In this document: positions 51,035 to 59,431 of the stretch, piece by piece
How positions within the stretch are numbered: the first letter of the stretch is position 1
Layout: the number at the start of each line of letters is the position of its first letter
Origin: CAVXTF01 sp963701375
Lineage (GTDB): Bacteria > Actinomycetota > Acidimicrobiia > Acidimicrobiales > CAVXTF01
DNA length: 64,000 bases
Assembly (NCBI GenBank): GCA_963701375.1
Contig: CAVOZT010000005.1
Location: 310,001 to 374,000 of the forward strand
Direction of reading: 5' to 3'
The notes under the pieces: model-generated
Seen by the model: the letters and a program-made list of their open reading frames with translations, nothing else
The model's database searches: none
Told to the model about the DNA's origin: nothing
Position numbers and translations under genes: made by a program

Positions 51035-52213
51035 CTATCTGATCTTGAGCGGCTCGGGATGATCTATGACGCAGCGGGTTCCTGTATAGATGCTGATCAT
51101 GCACTTGTTGCAATGGATGCAGGTTCCTTCGGTCGCGGTTCCCGCCTGCATCTTGTTGACGAGATCCGGTTCACGCAGAAGCGCCCGGCCCATGGCGACG
51201 AACTCGAACCCGTCGGCCATCGCCTGATGGATGGACTGAACAGTGTTGATTCCTCCGAGAAGAATGAGCGGTAAGGACAGACTCTCGCGGAATTGCCGGG
51301 CCATCGGCAGGAAGTAAGCCTCCTCGAACGGGTACTGTTTGAATAGGACCCTTCCGAGCAACTTGAATCCGATCCTTTGCGGTGTCGGCAGGATCGCCGC
51401 CATCTCCTTTCGAGGTGCGTCGCCCCGGAACATGAACATCTGATTGGCCTGCGATCCTCCACCGGTGAGCTCGATCGCGTCGAGTACCTGTTCGCGCTCG
51501 AAGAGCTTGGCGAACTCGATGCTCTCGGGGACCTGCAGGCCGCCGCGCACACCATCCGTCATGTTCATCTTGGCCGTGACGGCCATACGATCGCCTACCG
51601 ATTCGCGGACGGCGCGCAGGATCCGCCTCCCGAGACGCGCCCGGTTCTCGATGGAGCCTCCGTACTCGTCGGTGCGCCGATTCCACTTCGGGCTCATAAA
51701 CGCAGAGATGAGGTAGTGATGTCCGAAGTGCAATTCGACCGAGTCGAAGCCGGCGGCTTCGAGCAGCTTGCCGCCAGCGGCGAACTGGGCGACCACCTCG
51801 TCGATACCGTCCTTCGAGATTGCCTCCACACGGGTGCCCATCAGCGTGCGGGTCTTCGAAGGGCCGACGACTTTCTTGCCCGGTAGCACGCCGACAGCCC
51901 CGGCGTGGCCGAGCTGTGCAGCGATTCGGGCGCCTTCTGAATGCACGACGTCGGCGATATGCGCCAAACCCTCCGCCGCCTCGTCGTGGACGTAGATCTC
52001 GGCGGGCGCGCCCATGCCGTTTCGCGACACCGCGATGTAGGAAACCGTCGTCAGCGCCACGCCGCCCGCCGCCATTCGCCTGTGGAACTCGACCAGGCTT
52101 TCGGATACGACGTTCTTGCGGCTCATACCCTCGAAGGTCGCCGCCTTGAGCACCCGGTTGCGGAGCTCAATCGGTCCGAGACGGGCAGGAGCGAACGGGT
52201 CAGGCGCAGACAC
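51035..52213 (-). CDS. NADH:flavin oxidoreductase (Old Yellow Enzyme family)
   Basis: 392 residues. A TIM-barrel FMN protein: 'PARLGPIELRNRVLKAATFE', 'AAQLGHAGAVGV', 'FDSVELHFGHHYLISAFMSP' (the substrate H-x-x-H type), 'NRRTDEYGGSIENRARLGRR', 'DAIELTGGGS' and 'LPLILLGGINTVQSIHQAMA' with 'DFVAMGRAL'-type phosphate binding ('EFVAMGRALLREPDLV'). A final 'CIHCNKCMISIYTGTRC' gives a Cys cluster like that of the longer iron-sulfur OYE members (2,4-dienoyl-CoA reductase type), but the protein lacks their extra flavin domain. It reduces activated C=C bonds or nitro groups with NAD(P)H. Confidence 0.9.
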   Translation of the reverse strand: MSAPDPFAPARLGPIELRNRVLKAATFEGMSRKNVVSESLVEFHRRMAAGGVALTTVSYIAVSRNGMGAPAEIYVHDEAAEGLAHIADVVHSEGARIAAQLGHAGAVGVLPGKKVVGPSKTRTLMGTRVEAISKDGIDEVVAQFAAGGKLLEAAGFDSVELHFGHHYLISAFMSPKWNRRTDEYGGSIENRARLGRRILRAVRESVGDRMAVTAKMNMTDGVRGGLQVPESIEFAKLFEREQVLDAIELTGGGSQANQMFMFRGDAPRKEMAAILPTPQRIGFKLLGRVLFKQYPFEEAYFLPMARQFRESLSLPLILLGGINTVQSIHQAMADGFEFVAMGRALLREPDLVNKMQAGTATEGTCIHCNKCMISIYTGTRCVIDHPEPLKIR

Positions 52214-52330
52214 CGCGGGGAATGTAACCCGATCCCGGCCAATTCACCCGATGCGGGCTCGCCCTGTCCGGTCCCTGAGCTTGAGGCTGCTCGCAGTGTC
52301 ATGATCCATTGGCCGCGAAAGAGGGCGCTC

Positions 52331-53023
52331 ATGGTGCAGATGGTGGGCGGTCTCGACGGCTGCCGTATCGGTTGGGTCTTGGTGACAACAGCGACAACGG
52401 GCGAAGGAAAGTCCAGTGTCGACGTCGTTACGGACTTGCGAGGCGTGATCTCCGATCTCGACTCCGGGCGGTTGGCCGCCGTGGCAATCGACGTGCCAAT
52501 CGGTCTTCCTGATTTCGGCTCGCGGGCGTGTGACATCGAAGCCAGGAAACTGATCGGTCCGAGGCGCAGTTCGGTCTTTCCAGCACCATCAAGGGCTGTA
52601 CTCGAAGCCAGGACCTACGAGGATGCGATGGCGACCTCGAGGGCGATATCCGGAAAGGGCCTTTCGAAGCAGGCCTTCTTCATCCTTCAGAAGATCCGCG
52701 AGGTCGACCGGCTGATCACCCCCGCCCTGCAGGATTCGCTTGTCGAAATGCACCCCGAGGTCAGTTTCGCCTTATTGGCCGGCCAACCGATGGCGTACCA
52801 CAAGAGCAGGCCAGAGGGGCGTGCCGAACGGTTGGAATTGTTGCGGACCGTCTTTCCCGACGTCGACCGCCACGCCGCCCGCAGGATCGCGGGCACTCGG
52901 CCAGACGACGTTCTCGACGCGTTCGTGGCGGCCTGGAGCGCGCGCCGCTGGGCAATGCGGACCCACCTGCAACTTGGTGGCGAACTTGACGCGCGCGATC
53001 TGCGAATGGAGATGATCGCCTAG
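52331..53023 (+). CDS. DUF429 protein
   Basis: About 230 residues. 'VGGLDGCRIGWVLVTT', 'VAIDVPIGLPDFGSRACDIE', 'GPRRSSVFPAPSRAVL', 'AFFILQKIREVDRLITP', 'VEMHPEVSFALLAGQPM' and 'DDVLDAFVAAWSARRW' match DUF429, a RNase H-like fold family predicted to be a nuclease from its conserved Asp/Glu residues. No activity is established. The ATG at 52331 follows GAAAGAGGG; an ATG at 52301 in frame is possible. It is divergent from the flavin reductase and convergent with the SDR. Confidence 0.85.
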   Translation: MVQMVGGLDGCRIGWVLVTTATTGEGKSSVDVVTDLRGVISDLDSGRLAAVAIDVPIGLPDFGSRACDIEARKLIGPRRSSVFPAPSRAVLEARTYEDAMATSRAISGKGLSKQAFFILQKIREVDRLITPALQDSLVEMHPEVSFALLAGQPMAYHKSRPEGRAERLELLRTVFPDVDRHAARRIAGTRPDDVLDAFVAAWSARRWAMRTHLQLGGELDARDLRMEMIA

Positions 53024-53052
53024 CCCGGGGAGTGGCCTTTGGGCTCCAGCAA

Positions 53053-53850
53053 CTACTGCATGTACTCCCCGGCGTTCACGAGCAACGACTGTCCCGTGAT
53101 GCCGTGGGCCCGGTCGGAGGCGAGGAAGATGACAGCTTCAGCGACGTCGCCGTCAGTGGCCATCTCTCCAAGTGCCATGTCCTTGGTCAGGTCGGCAAGC
53201 ACCTCTTCCTCCGGAACGCCATTCTTCTTGGCGGTCCATTTCACGTAACCCTCTACGGGCGGACCCCACATCCACCCAGGAGCGACGTTGTTCAACCTGA
53301 TGCGCTTGCGACCAAGCTCGATCGTGAGGTGACGCATCGCGCCGATCATGGCGGCTTTGGACGCGGCGTAGCCGGCTTGCGGCATTCGCGCCGGAGGGTC
53401 GTACATCGTCTGAGAACCGACGAAGACGATCGCGCCACCGTCAGGAGAGAAACTCGGCAGGGATGCTTCGATCATGTAGAGGCTCCCGAAGACATTCACC
53501 TCGAACATCTTGTGCCAGTCGTCCCAGTTCGCTCCTTGGACTCCCCCGAAAACGTTGTCGAGCGCGGCGAGGTTTACGAGAACGTCGACGTGACCGAACT
53601 TCTGCGCGGCGGCTGCGACGAACTCGGAACAGGACTGGGGGTCAGCCACATCGAGTCGGCATGCGAGCACTCGCTCCCCGGAAGCGTCGAGGTTGTTCGC
53701 TTCGTCCTCCAGCACTGCGAGGGTCCTGGCACCGAGAACCACGCGCGCCCCTTCGCGAAACGCCGCTTCCGCAATCTCGCTCCCGAGCCCTTTCCCGACC
53801 CCCGCGATAAGGACAGTCTTTCCTTCGAGCATCGGTGTAGGCCCCGTCAT
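53053..53850 (-). CDS. Short-chain dehydrogenase/reductase (SDR)
   Basis: 265 residues, classical SDR. Cofactor motif 'VLIAGVGKGLGSEIAEAAF' (TGxxxGxG variant), 'VLVNLAALDNVFGG' (NNAG variant), catalytic Ser in 'IVFVGSQTMYDPPARMPQ', Tyr-Lys in 'AGYAASKAAMIGAMRHL', and 'VAPGWMWGPPVEGYV'. It uses NAD(P)H on an alcohol/ketone; substrate unknown. The frame is open to 53904, but the ATG at 53850 follows AAGGGGAAG and gives the normal length. Confidence 0.9.
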   Translation of the reverse strand: MTGPTPMLEGKTVLIAGVGKGLGSEIAEAAFREGARVVLGARTLAVLEDEANNLDASGERVLACRLDVADPQSCSEFVAAAAQKFGHVDVLVNLAALDNVFGGVQGANWDDWHKMFEVNVFGSLYMIEASLPSFSPDGGAIVFVGSQTMYDPPARMPQAGYAASKAAMIGAMRHLTIELGRKRIRLNNVAPGWMWGPPVEGYVKWTAKKNGVPEEEVLADLTKDMALGEMATDGDVAEAVIFLASDRAHGITGQSLLVNAGEYMQ

Positions 53851-54092
53851 CGCTTCCCCTTCTGCCCAATTCTGAGGCGCTCTTTGCGCCGTGATCCGAG
53901 CCACGCCGGCCCGAAACTTCGGACGGGGACACTAACAGCCGCCCTGGATCCGGCCCCCTACCGGGTTGGCTACGATTCTTAGCGAACAACCGAAAAGTGT
54001 GGTCTGCTAGTGAGCGCACCGTTCGGGCGTGGCGGCACCGGTCCGGATTCGTTGGGGGCACGATCAGGAAGTTTCCTGAAAGGAGCGGTTCT

Positions 54093-55351
54093 TTGTCTCG
54101 ACTCATCTCTGGCTCGAACGCACCGCGCCGGGTGCTTCTTGCCTCGGTGGCAATGTTGGCTCTGGCAGGCATATCCGTCGTCGCTGCGACCGCGGCGCAG
54201 GCGGCCCGCCCGGCGAAATCGGGAGAGGTCTCCGACGTCCGCCGCGCGGTGCGCCTTCCACGAGCTCCACGGTCATGTCCTGTCTGGTGCTCGTCCGCAC
54301 GGATATCGCGGCGCGGTCTGCAGCGTCTTTCGGTTTCTCTGCACCGAAGGGCGACGGATACGGTCCTCATCAGTTGCAGAGCGCTTACAAGCTGCCTTCG
54401 TCGACTAAGGGAATTGGCGAGTCCGTGGCCGTCGTCGACGCCTTCGACGACCCGAACGCGGTCTCCGACCTCGCCACCTACCGTGCGGCCTGGGGGCTTC
54501 CTGCGTGTAACCCCTCTACCGGAGCGGGTTGTCTGACGAAGGTCAACGAGAACGGCGCAACGAGCCCGCTTCCTTCACCGGCGGGCACCACGGGTTGGGG
54601 AACTGAGGAGTCGCTCGACGTGGACATGGTCTCCGCCATCTGCCCGAACTGCCACATCTACCTCGTAGAGGCCGGCGGACCCGGACACATTCACCTCGGT
54701 ACCGCGGTTAACTCAGCCGTCAAGATCCTTCACATCAAGTTCGTCTCCAACTCTTACGGCAGTCCTCAGAAGACGAGCGACCCCGGCGACGACACCGCCT
54801 ACTACGACCACCCTGGAGTCGCCATCGTCGTCTCCTCCGGAGACAGCGGCTACGGCACGAGCTACCCGGCAGCCTCTCGGTACGTCACGTCGGCCGGAGG
54901 GACGAGCCTCTTCAAGGCGACCGGAACTACCAGGGGCTGGAAGGAGACGGTCTGGAACGGGGCCGGCTCGGGTTGCACGAAGTACGAGGCAAAACCGTCC
55001 TGGCAGACCGACACCGGTTGCAGCATGAGGACCGACAACGACGTGGCAGCTGACGCCAACCCGGGCACAGGCGTGGCCGTGTACGACTCCTACAACGCCG
55101 GCGGTTGGTTCGAGGTCGGCGGCACAAGCGTTTCGTCGCCCATCATCGCCTCGGTGTACGCGCTTGCGGGAAAGCCTTCCAAGGGGTCTTACCCGTCTTC
55201 CTTCCCGTACGCGCACACGAGCAACCTGTACGACGTCACCAGCGGTAGCAACGGCTCGTGCAGTCCGGCCTACCTCTGCACGGGCGAGGTGGGCTACGAC
55301 GGACCGACCGGCTGGGGCACGCCCGACGGGATCGGCGCGTTCAAGGGATGA
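54093..55351 (+). CDS. Secreted sedolisin-like (S53) protease, frameshifted
   Basis: About 420 residues after repair. TTG 54093 follows AAAGGAG and encodes a signal peptide ('RRVLLASVAMLALAGISVV' to 'AAQA'). Two shifts near 54249 and 54277 are needed to read 'VRRACAFHELHGH' into 'SCLVLVRTDIA'. The catalytic domain has 'IGESVAVVDAFDDPNA', Glu/Asp in 'GWGTEESLDVDMVSAICPNC', the oxyanion Asp in 'IVVSSGDSGYG' and nucleophile Ser in 'VGGTSVSSPIIASVYAL'. Sedolisins are acid serine-carboxyl peptidases acting outside the cell. The next gene overlaps by four bases and encodes a lipoprotein. The N-terminal propeptide is much shorter than in typical pro-kumamolisins. Confidence 0.75.
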
Positions 55352-56043
55352 AACGATTCGTAGGTCTTGGAGCGGTGCTTGCGGCCGCGCTGGGAGTCGC
55401 GGGGTGCAGTTCGTCGTCGAACGGCTCCACGTCTACTACTCCGGCGTCCAACGGAGTCGCTTCAGAGACGGCTAACCAGATCCTTAACAGTGTTGACCAG
55501 GCCGTGACATCCGCGACATCGGTGCAGGTGACCGGGAACATCGTTCAGAAGGCGAAACAGGAGACGTTTCAGGTCGTGACGTTCTCGAGCGGCAACTTCA
55601 GCGGGAATTTCGTCCAGGGCGGCAACACGGTCATGTTCGTGAAGATCGGTAGCACCGACTACTTGAACGCGAGCGCGGGCTACTACGAATCTTCGGGGGC
55701 TTCTGCTTCGGTCGCCGGCCTCATTGGGGGAATCTGGGTATCGGGACCCGATTCACAACTCGGATTCGGAAATTCGTTCACGATCTCGAGCATTTTCCGT
55801 AACTTTAAGCATCCGACGGGGACGATAAGCAAGGGTTCCGCGTCCACGATTGACGGCCAGGGCGCATTCTCGCTCAAGTCTTCTAAGGGGGGTGTGCTGT
55901 GGGTGGCCACGACCGGTACCGCGTACCCCATCGAGCTGACGAAATTCGGATCGAGCTCGGGAACGGTCAAGTTCACAGCGTGGAACCAGGGAACGCCGCC
56001 CGTAGCGCCTGCGGGTGCCAAGCCGATTTCGAGCTTCGGCTGA
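55348..56043 (+). CDS. LppX/LprG-like lipoprotein
   Basis: 231 residues. A lipobox 'LAAALGVAGCSSSS' and a Ser/Thr linker precede a domain with 'ILNSVDQAVTSATSVQVTGN', 'FQVVTFSSGNFSGNFVQGGN', 'VKIGSTDYLNASAGYYES' and 'YPIELTKFGSSSGTVKFTAW'. This layout (conserved Thr/Ser-rich first helix, then a curved antiparallel sheet) resembles mycobacterial LppX/LprAFG lipid-binding lipoproteins. Start overlaps the protease stop (ATGA), so they are coupled. It could hold a lipid or act as an accessory for the protease; neither is shown. Confidence 0.7.
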   Translation: MKRFVGLGAVLAAALGVAGCSSSSNGSTSTTPASNGVASETANQILNSVDQAVTSATSVQVTGNIVQKAKQETFQVVTFSSGNFSGNFVQGGNTVMFVKIGSTDYLNASAGYYESSGASASVAGLIGGIWVSGPDSQLGFGNSFTISSIFRNFKHPTGTISKGSASTIDGQGAFSLKSSKGGVLWVATTGTAYPIELTKFGSSSGTVKFTAWNQGTPPVAPAGAKPISSFG

Positions 56044-56083
56044 GACTCCTGCGAGCTCGGCTCCGGGCGAAGCGGATCACACT

Positions 56084-57497
56084 TCAGGAAGCAGGCGACC
56101 CCGGCGCAACGAGAGGCCACGGGTGTTCGCGCTCAGCGACGAGCGCAAGATCGATAAGCAGCTGTTCGCGGTGATGTCCAGCCAGCACCTGTAGACCCAC
56201 CGGCATCCCGTCGACCGTCCCGGCCGGGATGCTCATCGCCGGGCTCCCGTTCATGTTCGACGGCGCCGTGAGTGCCGCGTTGTTCATGATCGCCCTCGAA
56301 AAGCCGAGCTCCTTGATCAGGTCGGCACCTGGGATGGTCGAAGGTGGTGGTCCCTCAGCGGCGAAGGCGACGTCCGGGTTGGTCGAGGCCATCACGAAAT
56401 CAGCGGACTCGAACAGATCCGCCATCGCCTCGTTCAGCTTTCGCCGCCAGGACTCGATCGACGCCGCGCGCTCGAGATCGAATTTCGTCTCGAGCCGACA
56501 TCAAGCCGAATCGCATCTCCGCAGAGAGGTCCTCGATGCAGTCCGGATAGGCGTCGCCCAGGTCGGCAACGAACGCAACCTGTCCGGCCATCGCCCATTG
56601 CCCTCTGAGCGCCGGAAGATTCGTGGTCACGTCCACGATCCGGAGTCCGGCCGAACGCGCTAGGAGCTCTGCCGTTTCGACTACGACGTCCGCGACTTCC
56701 GATCGCACCCTTGCGGTTCCTAGATCCGGGATTATGGCTACTTTCTTGCCTGCCAGATCCGAAGTTCCGAGTGCCGCCTCCCAGCCCCCCACTGCGGGAA
56801 GGCTCAACGGGTCGCGGGCGTCGAAACCGTTGCAGCAGTCGAAGTAGCGAGCGGTGTCCCGGACCGATCGGCTGAGGCAACCTTGGACGCTCGTAAGAGG
56901 TTCGATCCCCGCCTCGGGACCCTTCGGTATACGTCCGTACGTCGCTTTCAGTCCGAAGAGGCCGCAGAACCCCGCGGGGATCCGGATCGACCCACCTCCG
57001 TCACTTCCAGTCGCGATCGGGAGCAATCCACCGGCGACGGAGGCGGCGGTTCCGCCCGAAGAACCGCCAGGGGTTCGCGACTGGTTCCAAGGATTCCGCG
57101 TCGTCCCGTGAAGCTCCGTGCAAGTGCAGTTGATCCCCCCGAACTCGCTAGCGGTCGTTTGCGCAACGAGGAGAGCACCTGTAGTTCTTAGTCGCTCGAC
57201 CGACGTCTGGTCCTTCTCTGCCACCCGGTCAGCGAAGACCATCGAAGCATCGGTATAAGGCCAACCTTCGACACGCTCGAGCTCTTTCACTCCGAATGGA
57301 ACCCCACCGAAGGGGAGCGAGACATCGGCACTGGCCGCCTGCCGGCGGGCCGAATCGAAGTCGGTGTGACTGAAGGCGTTGATCGGAGAATGCTCGATCG
57401 CGTCGATGCAAGCCTCCAACGCCTCGAGCGGCGAGATGCTCCCCGCCCTGAATGCGTCGACCAGACTGGTCGCGTCTTCGAGCCATGGCGTTGTCAT
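56084..57497 (-). CDS. Amidase-signature family hydrolase (2), frameshifted
   Basis: About 470 residues after repair. The triad is in 'FGGVPFGVKELERVEG' (Lys), 'RTPGGSSGGTAASVAGG' (cis-Ser) and 'ATGSDGGGSIRIPAGFCG' (nucleophile Ser with normal Gly-Gly). Near 56490 the frame shifts and continues through 'AASIESWRRKLNEAMADLF' into 'ADFVMASTNPDVAF' and 'AALTAPSNMNGSPAMSIPAG', 'DGMPVGLQVLAGHH'. It hydrolyses amides. Unlike the amidase at 41 kb it has no AtzG-like neighbour and the oxyanion segment is standard. It is divergent from the WxL-like gene. Confidence 0.85.
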
Positions 57498-57627
57498 GCC
57501 GCGCGACCGTAGCCTCAGCGCAGCACCTCCGCTCGGGAGATTCAGCTTCAGTCAGCAGGCCAGATTGTCGAATTGTTAGACATAAAGCACAACTTTGTGT
57601 TCCCCCCTTAATGCTGGAACGGGAATC

Positions 57628-58164
57628 ATGAATATTCGTAGTTTGCTTGTCGTCACTTCCGCCGGACTGATCGCGTTCGGAATCGCACTTCCGGCTTCCG
57701 CTTACGCCCTTCCAGGTGCGACTACGGCGACGATCACCATCTCAGGGGGATCACTGTCGATCACTGTGCCGACCGACGCCGGCAATCTCGGAACGGTGGC
57801 CAATACCGTCAGTGGGGAGATCGTGAACGGTCCTCTCGGACAGGTGCAAGTGAATGACGCTCGCAACGCAGCAGCTGGTTCTGGTTGGGTCGCAAGCGTC
57901 ATATCCACAGCCTTCACCCCGTCGACAGGAGCGGCCATCGCCGCGAGCGCAGTCGGATACAACGCTGGCCCGATTACGCAGGTTGGTACCGCGACGTACA
58001 CACCGAACAATCCGCCCAACCTCACCGGTGTGGCTCCGGCTGTCACGGCGACCGGCATCACCGGGGACAATTCTGCGACCTGGAATCCGACTATCAACGT
58101 GACCGTTCCGGGGGGTATGGCCGCAGGCGTCTATTCCGCGACAATCACTCACTCTGTCCTGTAG
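57628..58164 (+). CDS. Secreted WxL-like surface protein
   Basis: 178 residues. Signal peptide 'SLLVVTSAGLIAFGIALPAS', then a beta-rich domain: 'TITISGGSLSITVPTDAGNL', 'AARNAAAG'-like 'VNDARNAAAGSGWVASVI' and a closing 'WNPTINVTVPGGMAAGVYSA'. The 'GW.as' and 'W.P...VTVP.....G.Y.a.ithSv' ending is like WxL-domain proteins that bind peptidoglycan non-covalently. A DUF916-like protein gene follows in four bases, as in WxL operons of Firmicutes. The 12-base palindrome CACAACTTTGTG (57588-57599) and G-rich leader before the start may be regulatory. Confidence 0.6.
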   Translation: MNIRSLLVVTSAGLIAFGIALPASAYALPGATTATITISGGSLSITVPTDAGNLGTVANTVSGEIVNGPLGQVQVNDARNAAAGSGWVASVISTAFTPSTGAAIAASAVGYNAGPITQVGTATYTPNNPPNLTGVAPAVTATGITGDNSATWNPTINVTVPGGMAAGVYSATITHSVL

Positions 58165-58168
58165 GTGC

Positions 58169-59272
58169 GTGTTGACAGTGCATCCGGGCCGTGGCGACAC
58201 AACCGAAGGGCCGGTCTCGTCTCTGACCACGTGGTGCGTCCGGGCTGCGCTTGTATTTACGGTCCTAGCCTGTACCTATGGCGGCATCGCGAACGCGGTC
58301 GCCGGTACGACTAATCGGGTAGCTGCCGCGGGGAGTATCGGGATTCGTCTCGTCGATGTGCCTGCCAGTCAGGCCAATGATCCTCGAGCACGCATATATA
58401 TCGTGGACCACCTCCGCCCGGGAATGGTCGTCGACCGCCGGATTGAGGTCTCGAACACTACGACCTCAGCAATAGACGTCGTCATGTATCCGACTGCCGC
58501 CAGCATTTCCAACGGTTCGTTCCTGGGCGGCGCCGGCCACACCCCCAATGTCTTGTCCAACTGGACGTCGGTCAGTCCGAGCGCGGCACGGGTCCCTGCG
58601 GGCGGCCATGTAACGGCAACGGTGAGAATCGCAGTGTCGCACGACGCGACCTCGGGCGAGCGATACGGCGCGATCTGGGCGGAAGTGCACTCGACTCCGG
58701 TCGCTGGTGGTGGCATCGTTCAGATCAGTCGCGTAGGCATCCGCATGTACGTTTCGGTCGGATCCGGCGGCACTCCCGCTTCCAACTTCGTGATCAACTC
58801 GCTGATCGCCGAACGCTCATCCGCGGGCCTGCGAGTGGTTCTCGTATCCGTCCACAACACCGGAGGCGTGGCGCTCGATCTGAGCGGAAAGCTTCAACTA
58901 TTGGGCGGTCCCGGTGGCCTGAGCGCAGGCCCATTTCCCGCCACCCTCGGTACGACGCTCGGGATCGGTCAGACCGAGCCCGTCACGATCTCCTTGGACA
59001 GGCAGATCCCCGCAGGTCCTTGGGACGCACGGGTCACACTGCAAAGCGGACTGATCCAACGCATCGCGGAAGCGACGATCACGTTCCCTGAGTCTGGGGC
59101 GTCTCCTCCGGCGGCGGCAACCTCAATCGGCAACGAGTGGGTCTACCGAGTGCTGATCGGTCTGGTCGCCCTGTTGTTGCTGAGCATGGCAGTCCTGTTC
59201 CTGACGCTCAGGCGGCTCCGACACCGACCGATCACTCCACCGACTACCGCGGCCGACGTTACGAGCCAGTAA
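58169..59272 (+). CDS. DUF916-like (WxL-interacting) membrane-anchored protein
   Basis: 367 residues. After an N-terminal hydrophobic signal ('ALVFTVLACTYGGIANAVAG') come two beta-sandwich parts. The first has 'SIGIRLVDVPASQANDPRAR', 'VVDRRIEVSNTTTSAIDVVM' and 'PAGGHVTATVRIAVSHDATS', the second 'VVLVSVHNTGGVALDLSGKL'. A C-terminal membrane helix ('VLIGLVALLLLSMAVLFL') ends in a basic tail. This N-terminal 'peptidoglycan-binding', then 'host-binding', then TM layout is that of WxL-interacting proteins. The 'SGERYGAIWAEV' motif is the conserved core. Start is TTG and uncertain. It probably anchors or presents the WxL-like protein at the cell surface. Confidence 0.65.
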   Translation: MLTVHPGRGDTTEGPVSSLTTWCVRAALVFTVLACTYGGIANAVAGTTNRVAAAGSIGIRLVDVPASQANDPRARIYIVDHLRPGMVVDRRIEVSNTTTSAIDVVMYPTAASISNGSFLGGAGHTPNVLSNWTSVSPSAARVPAGGHVTATVRIAVSHDATSGERYGAIWAEVHSTPVAGGGIVQISRVGIRMYVSVGSGGTPASNFVINSLIAERSSAGLRVVLVSVHNTGGVALDLSGKLQLLGGPGGLSAGPFPATLGTTLGIGQTEPVTISLDRQIPAGPWDARVTLQSGLIQRIAEATITFPESGASPPAAATSIGNEWVYRVLIGLVALLLLSMAVLFLTLRRLRHRPITPPTTAADVTSQ

Positions 59273-59431
59273 CCAGACCCGGAGCCTGCCTGAGTCCTCG
59301 CTGCAACATTGTGCACCGCAAAACCCGGCGGCCGATCCGGAGACCTTGTCCACAATGCAAGGGTCCAGGCGAAGTGCGGGAGGAGAGTCTGAATATGCGG
59401 CTCGCCGAGCTTGGCGATTTCTGCCCTAGTT

